Positions 37,101 through 45,826 of a stretch of DNA of 64,000 bases are shown here, in pieces. A program made the position numbers and the translations under genes. The stretch lies in contig JAVYIG010009869.1 of NCBI GenBank assembly GCA_035222895.1, positions 1 through 64,000 on the forward strand, read 5' to 3'. Source of the stretch: Strongylocentrotus droebachiensis (taxonomy: Eukaryota; Echinodermata; Echinoidea; Camarodonta; Strongylocentrotidae). A model generated the notes under the pieces. It worked only from the letters and a program-made list of their open reading frames with translations. It searched no databases and was not told the origin of the DNA. Position 1 is the first letter of the stretch, and each line of letters starts with the position of its first letter.

Positions 37101-39427
37101 TCGCTCTCTCTCTCTCTCTCCGTCTCTCCATTCTTTCTACATCATAATAGAATGGTACATCAGGTATCCTTCCATGTTCCGATGTCCTCCCTCATCATCA
37201 GCCGAACTTCCTCAACCCTTCCTCGGTAGCGGCTGCACGATCTCAGTCCGCCCACAGTCCAGGTCACCACACCACCCATCCCACGGTCCACCCCAACCAT
37301 CAACAAGCCTCGCCCTTCGTCTCCACAGCATCCACGCCTACTTCAGTGGGCGGGGCTACCTATGAAGACTACGCCTCCAAGCTACGCTCTTCGGCCGATG
37401 AGAGCCGTTTCTCCCTGCCGTACACGCCCACCCCGCCCGCCTGGCGCACCAATCACCATCACCATGCATCACAGCCCAGCGTCCCTCCACCACCGCCTCC
37501 TCCACCTCTCTACTTTTGTGGGAGGATGGTCCAAGTCAGATCCAACAAAAATAAGAGCGAACACAAGAAAAGTAAATAGAAGAAATAGATTACTGAATGC
37601 CTGTTGTCTTCTCCCGAGTAATGTGACATTGATGCATTTCTCCTTTCTATGTTTGTATTGTTTGTTTGTTTAATTTTCATTTTTCCTTTCTTTTATGTTT
37701 TTGTTTTTTGTTTTTTCCCCATTTTTCTTCTTGCAATTCATTTGAATGGTATAATGTTTTAAGAAATTAACATGTGGGTTATGATGATTAATGATTCATT
37801 TACATGTTCTTGAACCGAGCACATCTTTTTCAAAGACTCTTGGCCTTTCCCCTGAGCCACCGGTTTATTGCCTTCTTGGTAGGAAAACATTTTGCCATAA
37901 CATAAACATGATAACTAATGTACCACCCGATTATCGTGAAGAATTTCGAAAAAACATATTGAGGCAATTTTTATAGCCATACCCATCTTCTATTGAAATA
38001 AACGCACATTACAACGACGTATTACGTATTCCCAACATGATTAGTATGGGATGTACAATGACATATTGAAATAGTGTTTACCTTAACTTGATTTTTCGAA
38101 AGTCTTTGAAATCATGTATAACCTATATCAATCACTAACCGTTATTATATTTGAATCATATTATTGCAGGTAGTAATCAATGCAACATTTGCGGTAAGTC
38201 TTACGCAAGGCCAAGCACGCTGAAGACACATATGCGAACCCATTCGGGTGAGAAACCTTATCACTGTCCAACCTGCCAGAAGTCTTTCTCTCAAACAGCA
38301 AACTTAACGGCTCATATGAGAACACACTCAGGTGAAAAACCATTCCGATGCCTCATCTGTAATCGACAATTCTCTCAGGTGAGATACAGCTATGTTTAGT
38401 TGATAGTAAACTTAAAGACCCACTGCACTACCTATAGCTACTTGCGCCCTCTATATAGCAAACAATACCTAATCGGTGATCATTGGTCCCCCATGATCCT
38501 CTTTTTCTTATGTAAATTTATTGAGAGCTGATTTGATGAGATAACCACCTGTCAGTGACCTTGCAGGGTGGTCTAATCCCTCCTGTAAACTAGTACAGAT
38601 GGGCTTAATACCTAACACGGTCGCTGAGATTTCAAGAAATCCACCTAAGGCTATTTCAATATCCATGTACGTCACTTATTTTTGAACTGTTCGAACATGA
38701 TAATGAAATAATTATCCAAACGCGTTTTCAATAGGTATTGCAAATTTGCAATATAGATTATTGAAATCACCCCTCAGATTTCTTGAAAGTGTATGCCTCT
38801 ATGTTAAAGTTACTAGTAGCCTACACGTACATGTACAATAGTTGATATAATCAACGTTTTGGTTTAGTCCACGATATTGACTCGTTTCTTCATCTAGATC
38901 ACGGAGTCCTCGTCCATAGTTTAAATTAAAAGAATCTTTTACAGATTATTCATTATCACAGCTAGTAATACGAAACGGTAATCATAACCGCAAAATGTGA
39001 ATAATAACTGATCATGAGAATTTAGTGGCATGGTGAGGTAACCTATTTTCATGGTTGATATTTAACAACTGAACGAACTATCATTCATGGAATGAACGTA
39101 ATGTTTAACTATTTACAACGAAATTAAGTTAAGTGTATTCAAAAGAATGTCTGCTACAAAATATTTTAATCTTTTAATCAATCAAAGTTGTGGTACTTAC
39201 CTTTGTTTTTCCAGAGTTCATCAGTCACTACGCACATGCGTACACATTCCGGAGAGCGCCCCTACCGGTGTGCTTACTGCAGGAAAGCCTTCGCAGATAG
39301 CTCCACCTTGACGAAACATCTCCGCATCCACAGTGGGGAGAAACCCTACCAGTGTAAGATATGTCTCCTCAGGTTTTCGCAGAGTGGCAATCTAACTAGA
39401 CACATGAAGGTCCACAAGAACGAGTAG
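15985..39427 (+). CDS. glass: Glass-type zinc-finger transcription factor (six coding exons, 426 aa)
   Basis: Orthologue of Drosophila Glass, the nuclear DNA-binding factor that drives photoreceptor differentiation. The joined exons 15985-16184, 32102-32310, 36406-36485, 37202-37571, 38170-38378 and 39215-39427 give 1281 bases with compatible phases (2,1,0,1,0). Residues 1-286 are low-complexity (Pro, His, Ser, Gly/Tyr) and residues 291 to the end form five C2H2 fingers joined by HSGEKPY-type linkers. Finger words such as [28 protein letters not shown] and [11 protein letters not shown] are the Glass signature. An in-frame TGA at 15976 fixes the start. Intron 1 is 15.9 kb. The protein ends eight residues after the last finger linker, which is shorter than expected if the open sequence after the stop was once coding. 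The family call is secure; exon 3 and the exon 4 acceptor are less so. Confidence 0.93.
17765..17990. repeat. (GATAAT)n-type AT-rich microsatellite
   Basis: Irregular mixture of gataat, aataat and gatgat units. The open frames in both directions are Asn/Asp/Ile repeat translations. Confidence 0.9.
18677..18837. mobile_element. 161-bp hAT MITE with perfect 8-bp target duplication
   Basis: The ends CAGGCGCGTAGCCA and TGGCTACGCGCCTG are exact terminal inverted repeats (14 bases). They are flanked by GCAATGTC at 18669-18676 and 18838-18845. Subterminal poly-G (about 25 G) and poly-C runs are mirror-placed, and a second inverted pair (cacgtgcccccc / atgtgcccccc) follows. An isolated single end of the same kind lies at 46863. 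Confidence 0.95.
19670..20300. repeat. GA-rich tracts in glass intron 1
   Basis: GA runs at 19675-19715 and 20185-20295 with (TG)n near 19925. The frames inside are repeat translations. Confidence 0.85.
20534..21430. mobile_element. 897-bp non-autonomous DNA element with CACTGTAAAAAA ends
   Basis: It begins CACTGTAAAAAAATAAT and ends ATTATTTTTTACAGTG, and is flanked by TA on both sides (20532-20533, 21431-21432). There is no coding capacity. The interior is AT-rich with a repeated tcacta / ttctatttaagatt block near 20750-20810. CACTG ends could mean CACTA/EnSpm-type and TA duplication could mean Tc1/mariner-type, so the superfamily is left open. Confidence 0.8.
22800..23080. repeat. degenerate two-copy direct repeat (~170-bp period)
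   Basis: The words ctagcggttttcacagaactcgg (22801) and ctagcagttttcacaaaagtcgg (22968) are each followed by similar ccttgtattcctttg.. / ccctgtattcgtctg.. and by attcattctaa.. blocks. Confidence 0.65.
24170..24316. mobile_element. small MITE with ACGAAC-rich inverted ends
   Basis: The left end ttaagcctcgatcacaaatg pairs with aacctttgtgaccgtagctttac at the right (imperfect). Inside, multiple tacgaac/gttcgta words form additional inverted pairs. Confidence 0.6.
24385..24600. repeat. (AATGAT)n / (AAC)n microsatellites
   Basis: Irregular aataat, gataat and gatgat units, then agaagaacaacaacaac. Confidence 0.9.
26160..26310. repeat. GA-rich tract
   Basis: agagag and gggaga repeats with no gene content. 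Confidence 0.9.
29400..29820 (-). pseudogene. Penelope-like retroelement relic: GIY-YIG endonuclease region
   Basis: Read on the minus strand, one frame gives [20 protein letters not shown]. This is the GIY-YIG core of Penelope-type elements: a 'hydrophobic-I-x-C-x-x-C' knuckle followed by L-Y-V-G-K-T and an arginine. Upstream are [12 protein letters not shown] and a Cys-containing stretch; downstream in a third frame is [17 protein letters not shown], another usual C-terminal block. The frame changes at least twice, so it is dead. The reverse-transcriptase part is not present. Confidence 0.7.
30540..30715. repeat. (AATA)n/(AATG)n microsatellite
   Basis: aataaatgaataaataaat units with substitutions. 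Confidence 0.95.
31866..31884 (+). mobile_element. LINE-like 3' tail (ACTCAA)n
   Basis: aataaactcaaactcaaact follows an AT-rich 100-bp segment with repeated tgaaatgtgaaa. Such short hexamer tails end many non-LTR elements. No coding part was identified upstream. Confidence 0.35.
32102..32310 (+). CDS. glass: glass coding exon 2
   Basis: Acceptor ccgaatag, donor ACAG|gtattc, phase 2 in and 1 out. It encodes [20 protein letters not shown] and a His/Pro segment ([11 protein letters not shown]), the low-complexity transactivation part. Confidence 0.85.
32678..32699 (+). mobile_element. LINE-like 3' tail (ACTTGAA)n
   Basis: Three aacttga units close an AT-rich segment that contains a duplicated attaccatgt(a/t)cattatgtt block (32580, 32625). 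This suggests the 3' end of a truncated retroelement in glass intron 2. Confidence 0.35.
32700..34668. other. glass intron 2, left part: nothing recognised
   Basis: AT-rich sequence with no supported exon or element. Confidence 0.5.
34677..35895. mobile_element. 1.2-kb hAT element with clustered subterminal ACGGGGGC repeats, 8-bp target duplication
   Basis: The left end CAGCGCTCAAAAT and the right end ATTTGAGCCCTG are imperfect terminal inverted repeats. The flanks ATCTTGAA at 34669-34676 and 35896-35903 are identical. Each end carries several cacgggggc/gcccccgtg words within about 110 bp: at least four at 34693-34796 and four at 35800-35871. The outer ones flank TCGCC on the left and AGAGC on the right. 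Such subterminal repeats are typical transposase-binding sites of hAT elements. A second element lies inside (35170-35544). No transposase domain was recognised. Confidence 0.85.
35170..35544. mobile_element. nested hAT-like element with two ~110-bp internal direct repeats
   Basis: The ends CAGGGGCGGATCTAGG and GCTTGATCCGCCCCTG are inverted. Internally, tagatgccaggaaaaca...cggctcgtggacgatg occurs twice (about 35305 and 35400), each copy with a small hairpin (tcgccgcttcgcggct). The flanking octamers (agatgatg, tgttttgg) do not match, so either the ends rearranged or the boundaries are off. Confidence 0.65.
35904..36405. other. glass intron 2, right end: nothing recognised
   Basis: AT-rich sequence up to the ctcag acceptor at 36401-36405. 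Confidence 0.5.
36406..36485 (+). CDS. glass: glass coding exon 3
   Basis: 80 bases, phase 1 in and 0 out, giving [20 protein letters not shown] and a short tail before gtaagt. It is Gly/Tyr/Gln-rich, like disordered activation regions. It is supported by good splice sites and by the exact phase fit to both neighbours. Confidence 0.7.
37202..37571 (+). CDS. glass: glass coding exon 4
   Basis: The phase-0 acceptor is catcatcag at 37201. The nearer catcag at 37153 would put a stop in frame. It encodes [18 protein letters not shown], a His/Pro stretch, [17 protein letters not shown] and a poly-Pro run, ending HKK before the donor gtaaat in phase 1. GC-rich against the surroundings. Confidence 0.78.
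38170..38378 (+). CDS. glass: glass coding exon 5: zinc fingers 1, 2 and half of 3
   Basis: The acceptor attgcag is phase 1. It encodes [20 protein letters not shown] (finger 1), [18 protein letters not shown] (finger 2) and [10 protein letters not shown] (first half of finger 3), ending at CAG|gtgaga in phase 0. Linkers are HSGEKPY and HSGEKPF. Confidence 0.97.
38412..38608 (+). mobile_element. 197-bp TTAA-flanked MITE in glass intron 5
   Basis: It runs from TTAAAGACCCACTGCACTA to ACAGATGGGCTTAA, with TTAA at both outer edges. The inverted copy at 49158-49354 has the same 197-bp length, and a fragment lies near 46330-46494. Shared words are aatcggtg, ccccatgatcctctttttc and gtggtctaatccc. 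Confidence 0.85.
39215..39427 (+). CDS. glass: glass coding exon 6: rest of finger 3, fingers 4 and 5, stop
   Basis: The acceptor tttttccag is phase 0, directly continuing [19 protein letters not shown]. It encodes [20 protein letters not shown] (finger 4) and [18 protein letters not shown] (finger 5), then KVHKNE and TAG. The five-finger C-terminal arrangement is that of Glass. Confidence 0.97.
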   Translation, partial: SSSVTTHMRTHSGERPYRCAYCRKAFADSSTLTKHLRIHSGEKPYQCKICLLRFSQSGNLTRHMKVHKNE

Positions 39428-39584
39428 AAGCATCTGATCCAGACTCTGGGGTCGCTCTGGATGGACTGCAGTCAGTCAGCGATGAATCCACCCCGTCCGA
39501 TGTTCACCTGGCGTTCGTCCGCTACTGTCCTGCAGAGGATGTTTACCTGTCCAGCTATTCTGTACTCAGAGTAGGGTCTATATG

Positions 39585-40030
39585 ATCATCCAGTGTTCAC
39601 CCGAGACTATCCTGGATGACTCTTACCCGGTGTTCCTTTATCTCTGTCAATCGATAGAAAGTGCGTTCATCTTTCAAGCTATCCTACATGTATACTCTGA
39701 TAAACGTCTTTAAGGTCACCCAGTATTCACCAGTGACTATCCTGGGTGACTTTTATCTGGTCTTCCTTTATCCCTGTCCATCGAAAGAAAGTGTGTTCAT
39801 CTTTCAAGCTATCTACCCTGAGAAACGTCTGTAAAGTCACCCAGTGTTCACCAGAGGCTTATCCTGGATGAATCTTATTTGTATTACTGTCCATCGGAGG
39901 GCAGAGTGTGCATCTTTCACGTTATCCTGCACTCCGGGTTACCTTTAATGGGTCACTTTCTGTCCTAGATTATCATCTGGTCTTCCTGAATTACTGTCCA
40001 TGAGAATACAGAGTGTGCATCTTTCAACTT
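39585..40030 (+). repeat. ~120-bp degenerate tandem repeats in the glass 3' UTR
   Basis: The word cagtgttcacc (or cagtattcacc) starts at 39591, 39721 and 39842. The blocks ctatcctgg(g/a)tga, ctgtccatcga and tcatctttcaagctatc recur with them, and a shorter fourth unit reaches about 40030. Confidence 0.85.
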
Positions 40031-43000
40031 CCTGTGGATAATCTAACACGGTCGTTCACTCGTTCAGATATTACCCGTGATATCATGAAAAGCGTATAAC
40101 ATTCACATAAAATCTATGCAAAAATGTCTTTCAGAATTTAGCGGAATACCATGTTTGTGTAGTTATTTGGTTGAATCGTGTAAGAATTTTTCTATGACAG
40201 TGAGTACTGACTTACAATAATCCTCGAGGAATGTAAACAAAGAAAATATTAGATTAAATTTGTATTTTCCAATAAGCTTAATTGACAGCAAATGTAGATT
40301 GCAAGCACGCCCTCATCTGCGTGCATAAAGTCATGAAAGTAAAGTCTTATCTCAGATTTTTTTTTTTTTTTAAACTGTGCCTTCTGATGAATCTTCCACA
40401 CACATAAGAATATGTGTCTTCTTAATGACAATAGGGTAGGATTTTGAGCTATAGTTGTTGATCCAGACAGACAGACAGACAGAAAAAAGAAGAACATGGG
40501 GCCTCGAGGGGGTTCGTTTTTGTTCGAATTAATACTTTTTTCCACAGAAAATGTCCACTGTTCAGTCATCCATTATATTTTACAGGATGGTGAAAATTGT
40601 AGCCGATACGAGATTGCCGCAATGTGTCTTACTAAAAATATTGCCTCATTACTTTATACATGTACTTAAAAATGAATAATCTGTGTACCAGCCATTTTTT
40701 AATTCGAAAATGTATACCCTTGATATTCAGTTCCCTCCCCAACAAGTCTTTGTGCCTGTAAGTTCATAAAAACACGTTTATTTGGAGTGATCATTTATTT
40801 TGATAGAATGGGGCAGTATTTTTGTTCATACGAGTGTCTTCTTCTGCCGTAAATGATAGTAACATAATCACCAAAATTGTTGTAAAACCTAACTGATTCT
40901 GTTTTGTGTATTTGGCCAGATTACTTCAGATAGAAAGGAAAAAGCAAATTCCGACAATGATCATTGAGGGCGCCAAAGCATCAGAAAATATGAAGGTCAT
41001 AAAGTCACGATTTTGTTGTAGTAGTCAAATACGCTGAATGCTTACAATTCACAGCGCCATCTAGCGGCACCGGTGTTTATTCCATTCCACGCGATGCATC
41101 ACGTTGGCCACTTTATGGCCCAATTTAACCGTTTTGGCCAGGGGTAATTTTTCCAATCGTTTTTTTTATCAGCAAATGAGTTTAGATGGCCTATTCTACA
41201 ATGTGTACAAATGTTCCCTTGTGCTAGAAAAATCAACATCATTGAATGAATTTACACAGTTCGAAATACTTTAGTAATTTCGATCGGTGGCCAGCGTTTT
41301 GCTGTCCTGCACTGGTTGAAGTTTTCGCGGTGAGGACGCTGTTAAATGTGAATCCACCCTATTAATGATACATGTATTTTGTCTTTCAATGTTAGTTTTC
41401 TATTTCTTTCTTTTTATCTTTTTTATCTTTCATCTATGGCAAATTTATAGAGGGAAGGGGAGTATAATAGAGTAGGAAAAAATGCCAGTGCCTCTTTGCC
41501 AAATAGACCGAAGACTGAACAAAATGTGTGACAACCAGACAACCTTGTGAACAATATATATATATATATAATCATTTTGTGTGTGTGTAACACGTGTGTG
41601 CTCGTGCTATTATTATCATGTGGATATTTTTTTTAATTTTGTTACATAACATTCCACGTGATGACATGACAATCTTTACTTTATCAGAATAACAATGTGT
41701 GTGAATTATTGTATAAATATGACATGTATAACTATGTTAGTGATCTGTAAACAAAAAAAGGACAACTTTCTAACAAACATAAATTAATCAAGAACAGTTA
41801 TGTTAGCTTCATAGAACAAGGAGAATTCGAAGAAAATTGAGAATAATTTAGATGAATATTCGAAAAAGAAAGATACTATTCATTTTCGGCAGTGAATAAG
41901 AAAGAAACTCTGTTAATTATCAATCAATATTTACACCGATAGTTAAAACGTACACATTTAATGTCTACCCAAGCAATTATTTATAGATACAGTATGTAGG
42001 TCTATAATTCATGTAACTAAGTAGTGATACTACGCAAAAAGCTGAGGACATAATTAGTCTGGAGAATGGTACTGTGACATAACATTATCGTAGAAATGTG
42101 TCTTAATTGACGTTCTCTTTAACATTTGATACAATTTAAGTGAGATGTTGCCATCAAAGTTTGGAGGCTCCCAACACTTTCGAGCGGCTTTAACTTGTTG
42201 GGATATAATCAGCTTTTCGGTGATCCCCTTCGAAAAAAAGTGAATAGCTGCGTTTGATTTGACTGTCGATATAATATATATATTTATCGATCGATTTGAA
42301 TGAATGTAAAAGTAATTTACTAACGCTAAAATCAAATAAAATGATGTGTTATTACTACAATTCAGTTGTTTTACTGTGATACTTACCATATTCCATGTAG
42401 GAGCCTATGATTTGTCTATCATTATTATTATCATTATATCGGCACTATATTTAGCACTGGCACAGCTCCCAGTGCTTCCACCCGGGAACAAAGAGTTTCA
42501 TGTAAAAGAACGTGACATTTCCTGGAATTTATTGGAATTTTTTAAAACTTTCAAGATTGGTTGAATTGCTAGGGAGACCAACGTCATACGACTTGTTGCC
42601 CAGAACAAGATTATCAACTTTACATTTAAAACTTTAAATTTTGCGATCGAGAGGTAAAAATACATTTATAAGCGGCGGATACCAGGATTTTTCGAGGGGG
42701 GGGGGGCAATGTGACCGCGAGGCGCACTGCAATCGTGCGTAAACGCTAGCCCTTCTTGGTGGAGTCCAGGGGCAGTTCTCGAGTGTGTCTTTTCAAAGAA
42801 CGAAAACAAGTCTTCAGAATGATCAATCCATACCATTCATCAGTAGCAGATTACGCAACGCGCACCAATCAATGGGATGATGCCCGGAGTTAGAAACGCA
42901 ATTCTGGTCAAGAAAAATGAAAGAATTCATCTGGATAAAAAAGAACCAATCCTTCACTCACTATTAATTGTCATGTTTCTTTGCTCGAGTGATCACGAGG

Positions 43001-43216
43001 CAGCAAAAAGCAAGAAATTAGGTGTATGGCTAAAGTCCGCAGTGGACGAAAGCTTGATTATTACATTTTAAGGTCGATAGAAGCCAATAAACTATACATG
43101 AAGAAACACACTCATTCTCTCCTTATTAAGTCAATTATATACAACAAAAGGTTGTCTTGGGCACCACTTCTATCTTTACGGATGGGTCCAGGGTATTCTA
43201 GGGTGTAGCGCCAGAA
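40031..43216. other. glass 3' flank / intergenic, no gene seen
   Basis: AT-rich DNA with (TA)n at 41558, a poly-T at 40360, (GACA)n at 40465 and a single poly-G transposon-like end at 42695. Open frames in it are short and without domains. The end of the glass transcript cannot be placed. Confidence 0.5.
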
Positions 43217-43790
43217 AGTTCTTGAATTTTTAAAAGTTGAGAAAATTCAAAATGACCGTCACAAGCGATAGAAATTGTTATTTCCTCTTAAAAAGTCACA
43301 TGGCCCCTTTCATTTCATTTTAGAAATAACCTCTCTTCGCCAACTCATCTGAAATTTGATCTGTATGTGTAAATAGCGTCATGTTCTTTTTTCTGTCTGT
43401 CTCTTTGTCTCTGCCTCTCTCTCCTTTTTCTCCAAGCTCTATCTTCTTCTTTTTTACATTATTTTCTCTTTCTTTTCTTATTTTTCTTCCGTCGGTGGGT
43501 TTTAGTTCTTGAATTTTTAAAAGTTGAGAAAATTCAAAATGACCGTCACAAGCGATAGAAATTGTTATTTCCTCTTAAAAAGTCACATGGCCCCTTTCAT
43601 TTCATTTTAGAAATAACCTCTCTTCGCCAACTCATCTGAAATTTGATCTGTATGTGTAAATAGCGTCATGTTCTTTTTTCTGTCTGTCTCTTTGTCTCTG
43701 CCTCTCTCTCCTTTTTCTCCAAGCTCTATCTTCTTCTTTTTTACATTATTTTCTCTTTCTTTTCTTATTTTTCTTCCGTCGGTGGGTTTT
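43217..43790. repeat. perfect 2 x 287-bp tandem duplication
   Basis: Copy 1 is 43217-43503 and copy 2 is 43504-43790, starting agttcttgaatttttaaaag and ending cgtcggtgggtttt. I see no difference between the copies. The right half is CT-rich. Confidence 0.97.
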
Positions 43791-43849
43791 AGTTTTTATC
43801 CTATATCCAATACGTTGCCGACCCGTTACTCAGAGTACCGATTGTTATT

Positions 43850-44785
43850 TCCAATAGTATATTTCTTCTTTTTTCCTTCTCTCTCTCTCTCTCTCTCTCT
43901 CTCTTCTTCTTCTTCTCTTTTACCTTTTTTTTTGTCTCCTTTTTTTCTTCTGTCGCTCTCCCTCCCCCTTTTTTTATTTAAGGGCGCGGCCGATTCGGCT
44001 CTCACTTGGATCTGCCACCGTTTCTAAAGCTAAACAATTTTTCTTGATTTTTCCTTAAATTCTCTTTAAAGTTCCTTGACACTTTACGAATTCCGTATTT
44101 TATATACAAAAAATGAAATTAGTGACTCTGTCCTGGGCGGTCCGTATTGTCATGCCCTGCGTTCCGAATGCGGAACGCGGTCTGGACTTTGAGAAGCCTC
44201 TCACAATTTTTTGTTTAAATGGCAGAGTGGTATTGTGAATAGAAAAGGAGCAAAAGGAATCGAGACGAAGTGGAAGAGATAAAGCAAGAGAGAGAGAGAG
44301 AGAGGGGGGGGGGGAAAGAAAAACTGAGAAGTGAATGAGAGAGAGAGAGAGGGAGAGAGAGAGAGAGAGAGAGATCGGGGGGGGGGGGCTCTACCTCATG
44401 CTCCTGCAATACCTCTACTGAATCTGTCTCTCCCTCCCTCTGTCTCACTCAGTCTCTCTCACTCTTTCTGTCTGTCTCTCTCTCTCTCTATACTTTTCTC
44501 TCTCCCTCTGTGTCTCCACTCTCTCTTTCTCACTATCTCACTTCTGTCTCTGTTTATGTCTTTCTTTCTCATATCACATATTTCATATCACTCATACTCT
44601 CTCTCTCTCTCTCTCTCCCTCTCTCTCTACCTCAATGTATCACTGTCTCTCTTCTGTCTCTGTTTTTGTCTCCCTTCTATCTCGTTATGTCTCTCTCTCT
44701 CTCTCTTTCCTTCTCTGTCTGTCTGTCTGTCTGTGTCTCTCATTCTCTCTTTCTTCTCTTCTCTTCTCTATCTCTTCCTTCATAG
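43850..44785. repeat. CT/GA-rich low-complexity region
   Basis: (CT)n at 43880-43915, GA plus poly-G at 44288-44390, then CT with TCTG units to 44780. The overlapping Ser/Leu-rich frames are repeat translations. Between them (44000-44220) is plain sequence with no gene. Confidence 0.9.
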
Positions 44786-44929
44786 AGGAAATGAAGTTCC
44801 GTTTCTGGTTTACTATTAACAATCGCACAGTTTATACAGGAAACCATTATTTAGGTTACCGGTAAGAGAGCAGGCAGAGGGTCGGAAAAACGGAAACCCG
44901 TGACAGCTATAGTCCCTATATAGTACATA

Positions 44930-45578
44930 GGGACTTTTCATGATTATCACGCGCTATGGACATTGCAGAGATGTATCTCATCGTATGGGCAAAATTGTAT
45001 TCAAACTAAACTTAATTCAAAGATCTGAAAATTCCAAAATAATTTTGATCGTAGCCTCACTAGACCATTACATTTTGTTCCCCAGGTGAGACGAACACAA
45101 AAACGCAATCCTGATGTTAAAGACCCTATCCGATGAAAATACAGCTTTTTATCAACGGAAAGCTGAATGAACATGAAAACAAATTGAAGGAATTCAAAAT
45201 ATTTCCCCCTTCAGTATAGCACAAAAGTGAATTCAAACCTAATTTTCCGCACCCTCTCCAAATTACAGGCCAACAGGGGTCAAATTTTCCCCAGTTACAG
45301 TGACGACACCATTATCCTCATTGCGTACGTGAATGAACCGTTATGCGGTCAGTAGTTCGAGATAGTTTGTGTGCGTGTGCACTCACGTTTTTGGTGTTGT
45401 TAATTCCAAACTGGTATAAATATAGACCAGCTGATGGTCGTTTTAATCTTTCGCCCTTTCCCAAATGCGCGCGCGTTTATGAAATGCGTACTCCCCACCA
45501 GTACGAGTATATTATGGTGTACTAGTAATATGTGAGCGCGCACGGATCATGTAGAGAACAGTCCAGGCAGTGGACTAG
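44930..45578. other. upstream flank of the heparanase gene
   Basis: It includes tagggacttttcatg at 44935, related to the MITE end at 56453, a TTAAAGACCCTATCC end at 45117, and a second TATA motif at 45415-45420 (tataaatata). No gene. Confidence 0.4.
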
Positions 45579-45621
45579 TATAAATACGGCTTCATAAGCC
45601 TTTGAACTCTTTGCTCATACT
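45579..45621 (+). promoter_or_regulatory. heparanase core promoter: TATA box
   Basis: TATAAAT at 45579-45585 lies 66 bases upstream of the ATG. Pyrimidine-rich candidates for the start site (ttgctcatactcact) follow 30-40 bases downstream, giving a 5' UTR of about 25-40 bases. A second TATA at 45415 could drive a longer transcript. Confidence 0.6.
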
Positions 45622-45644
45622 CACTGTGTCCATGTGAGAGCAAC

Positions 45645-45826
45645 ATGGCATCCCTGGCAGCTCTAGTACGCGTCTTGTGTCTTGGACTTGGACTCCTATT
45701 CAGTTCGACAGGGAAATCTACTAATGTCCTGGAGTTAGTGAATACTATTATTGACAATGATGTGGACCGTCAACCAATCTACAACAGGGTGGGCGAAAAC
45801 GATGTCATCTCTAATCAACGAGAAGA
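45645..45826 (+). CDS. HPSE: heparanase exon 1 (signal peptide)
   Basis: MASLAALVRVLCLGLGLLFS leads into a hydrophilic acidic segment (ELVNTIIDNDVDRQPI) with no human counterpart. Donor is GA|gtaagt, phase 2. Confidence 0.88.

Noticed and set aside
37154-37201. Earlier acceptor (catcag at 37148-37153) for glass exon 4
   Set aside because: From a phase-0 exon 3 it leads to TAG within 22 codons; the downstream acceptor at 37201 keeps the frame.
42690-42760. Poly-G next to ggcggataccagg as another hAT end
   Set aside because: No mate, no target duplication, and only loose similarity to the defined ends.
43668-44865. Frames rich in Ser, Leu and Phe near the CT tracts
   Set aside because: Compositional artefacts of pyrimidine-rich DNA.
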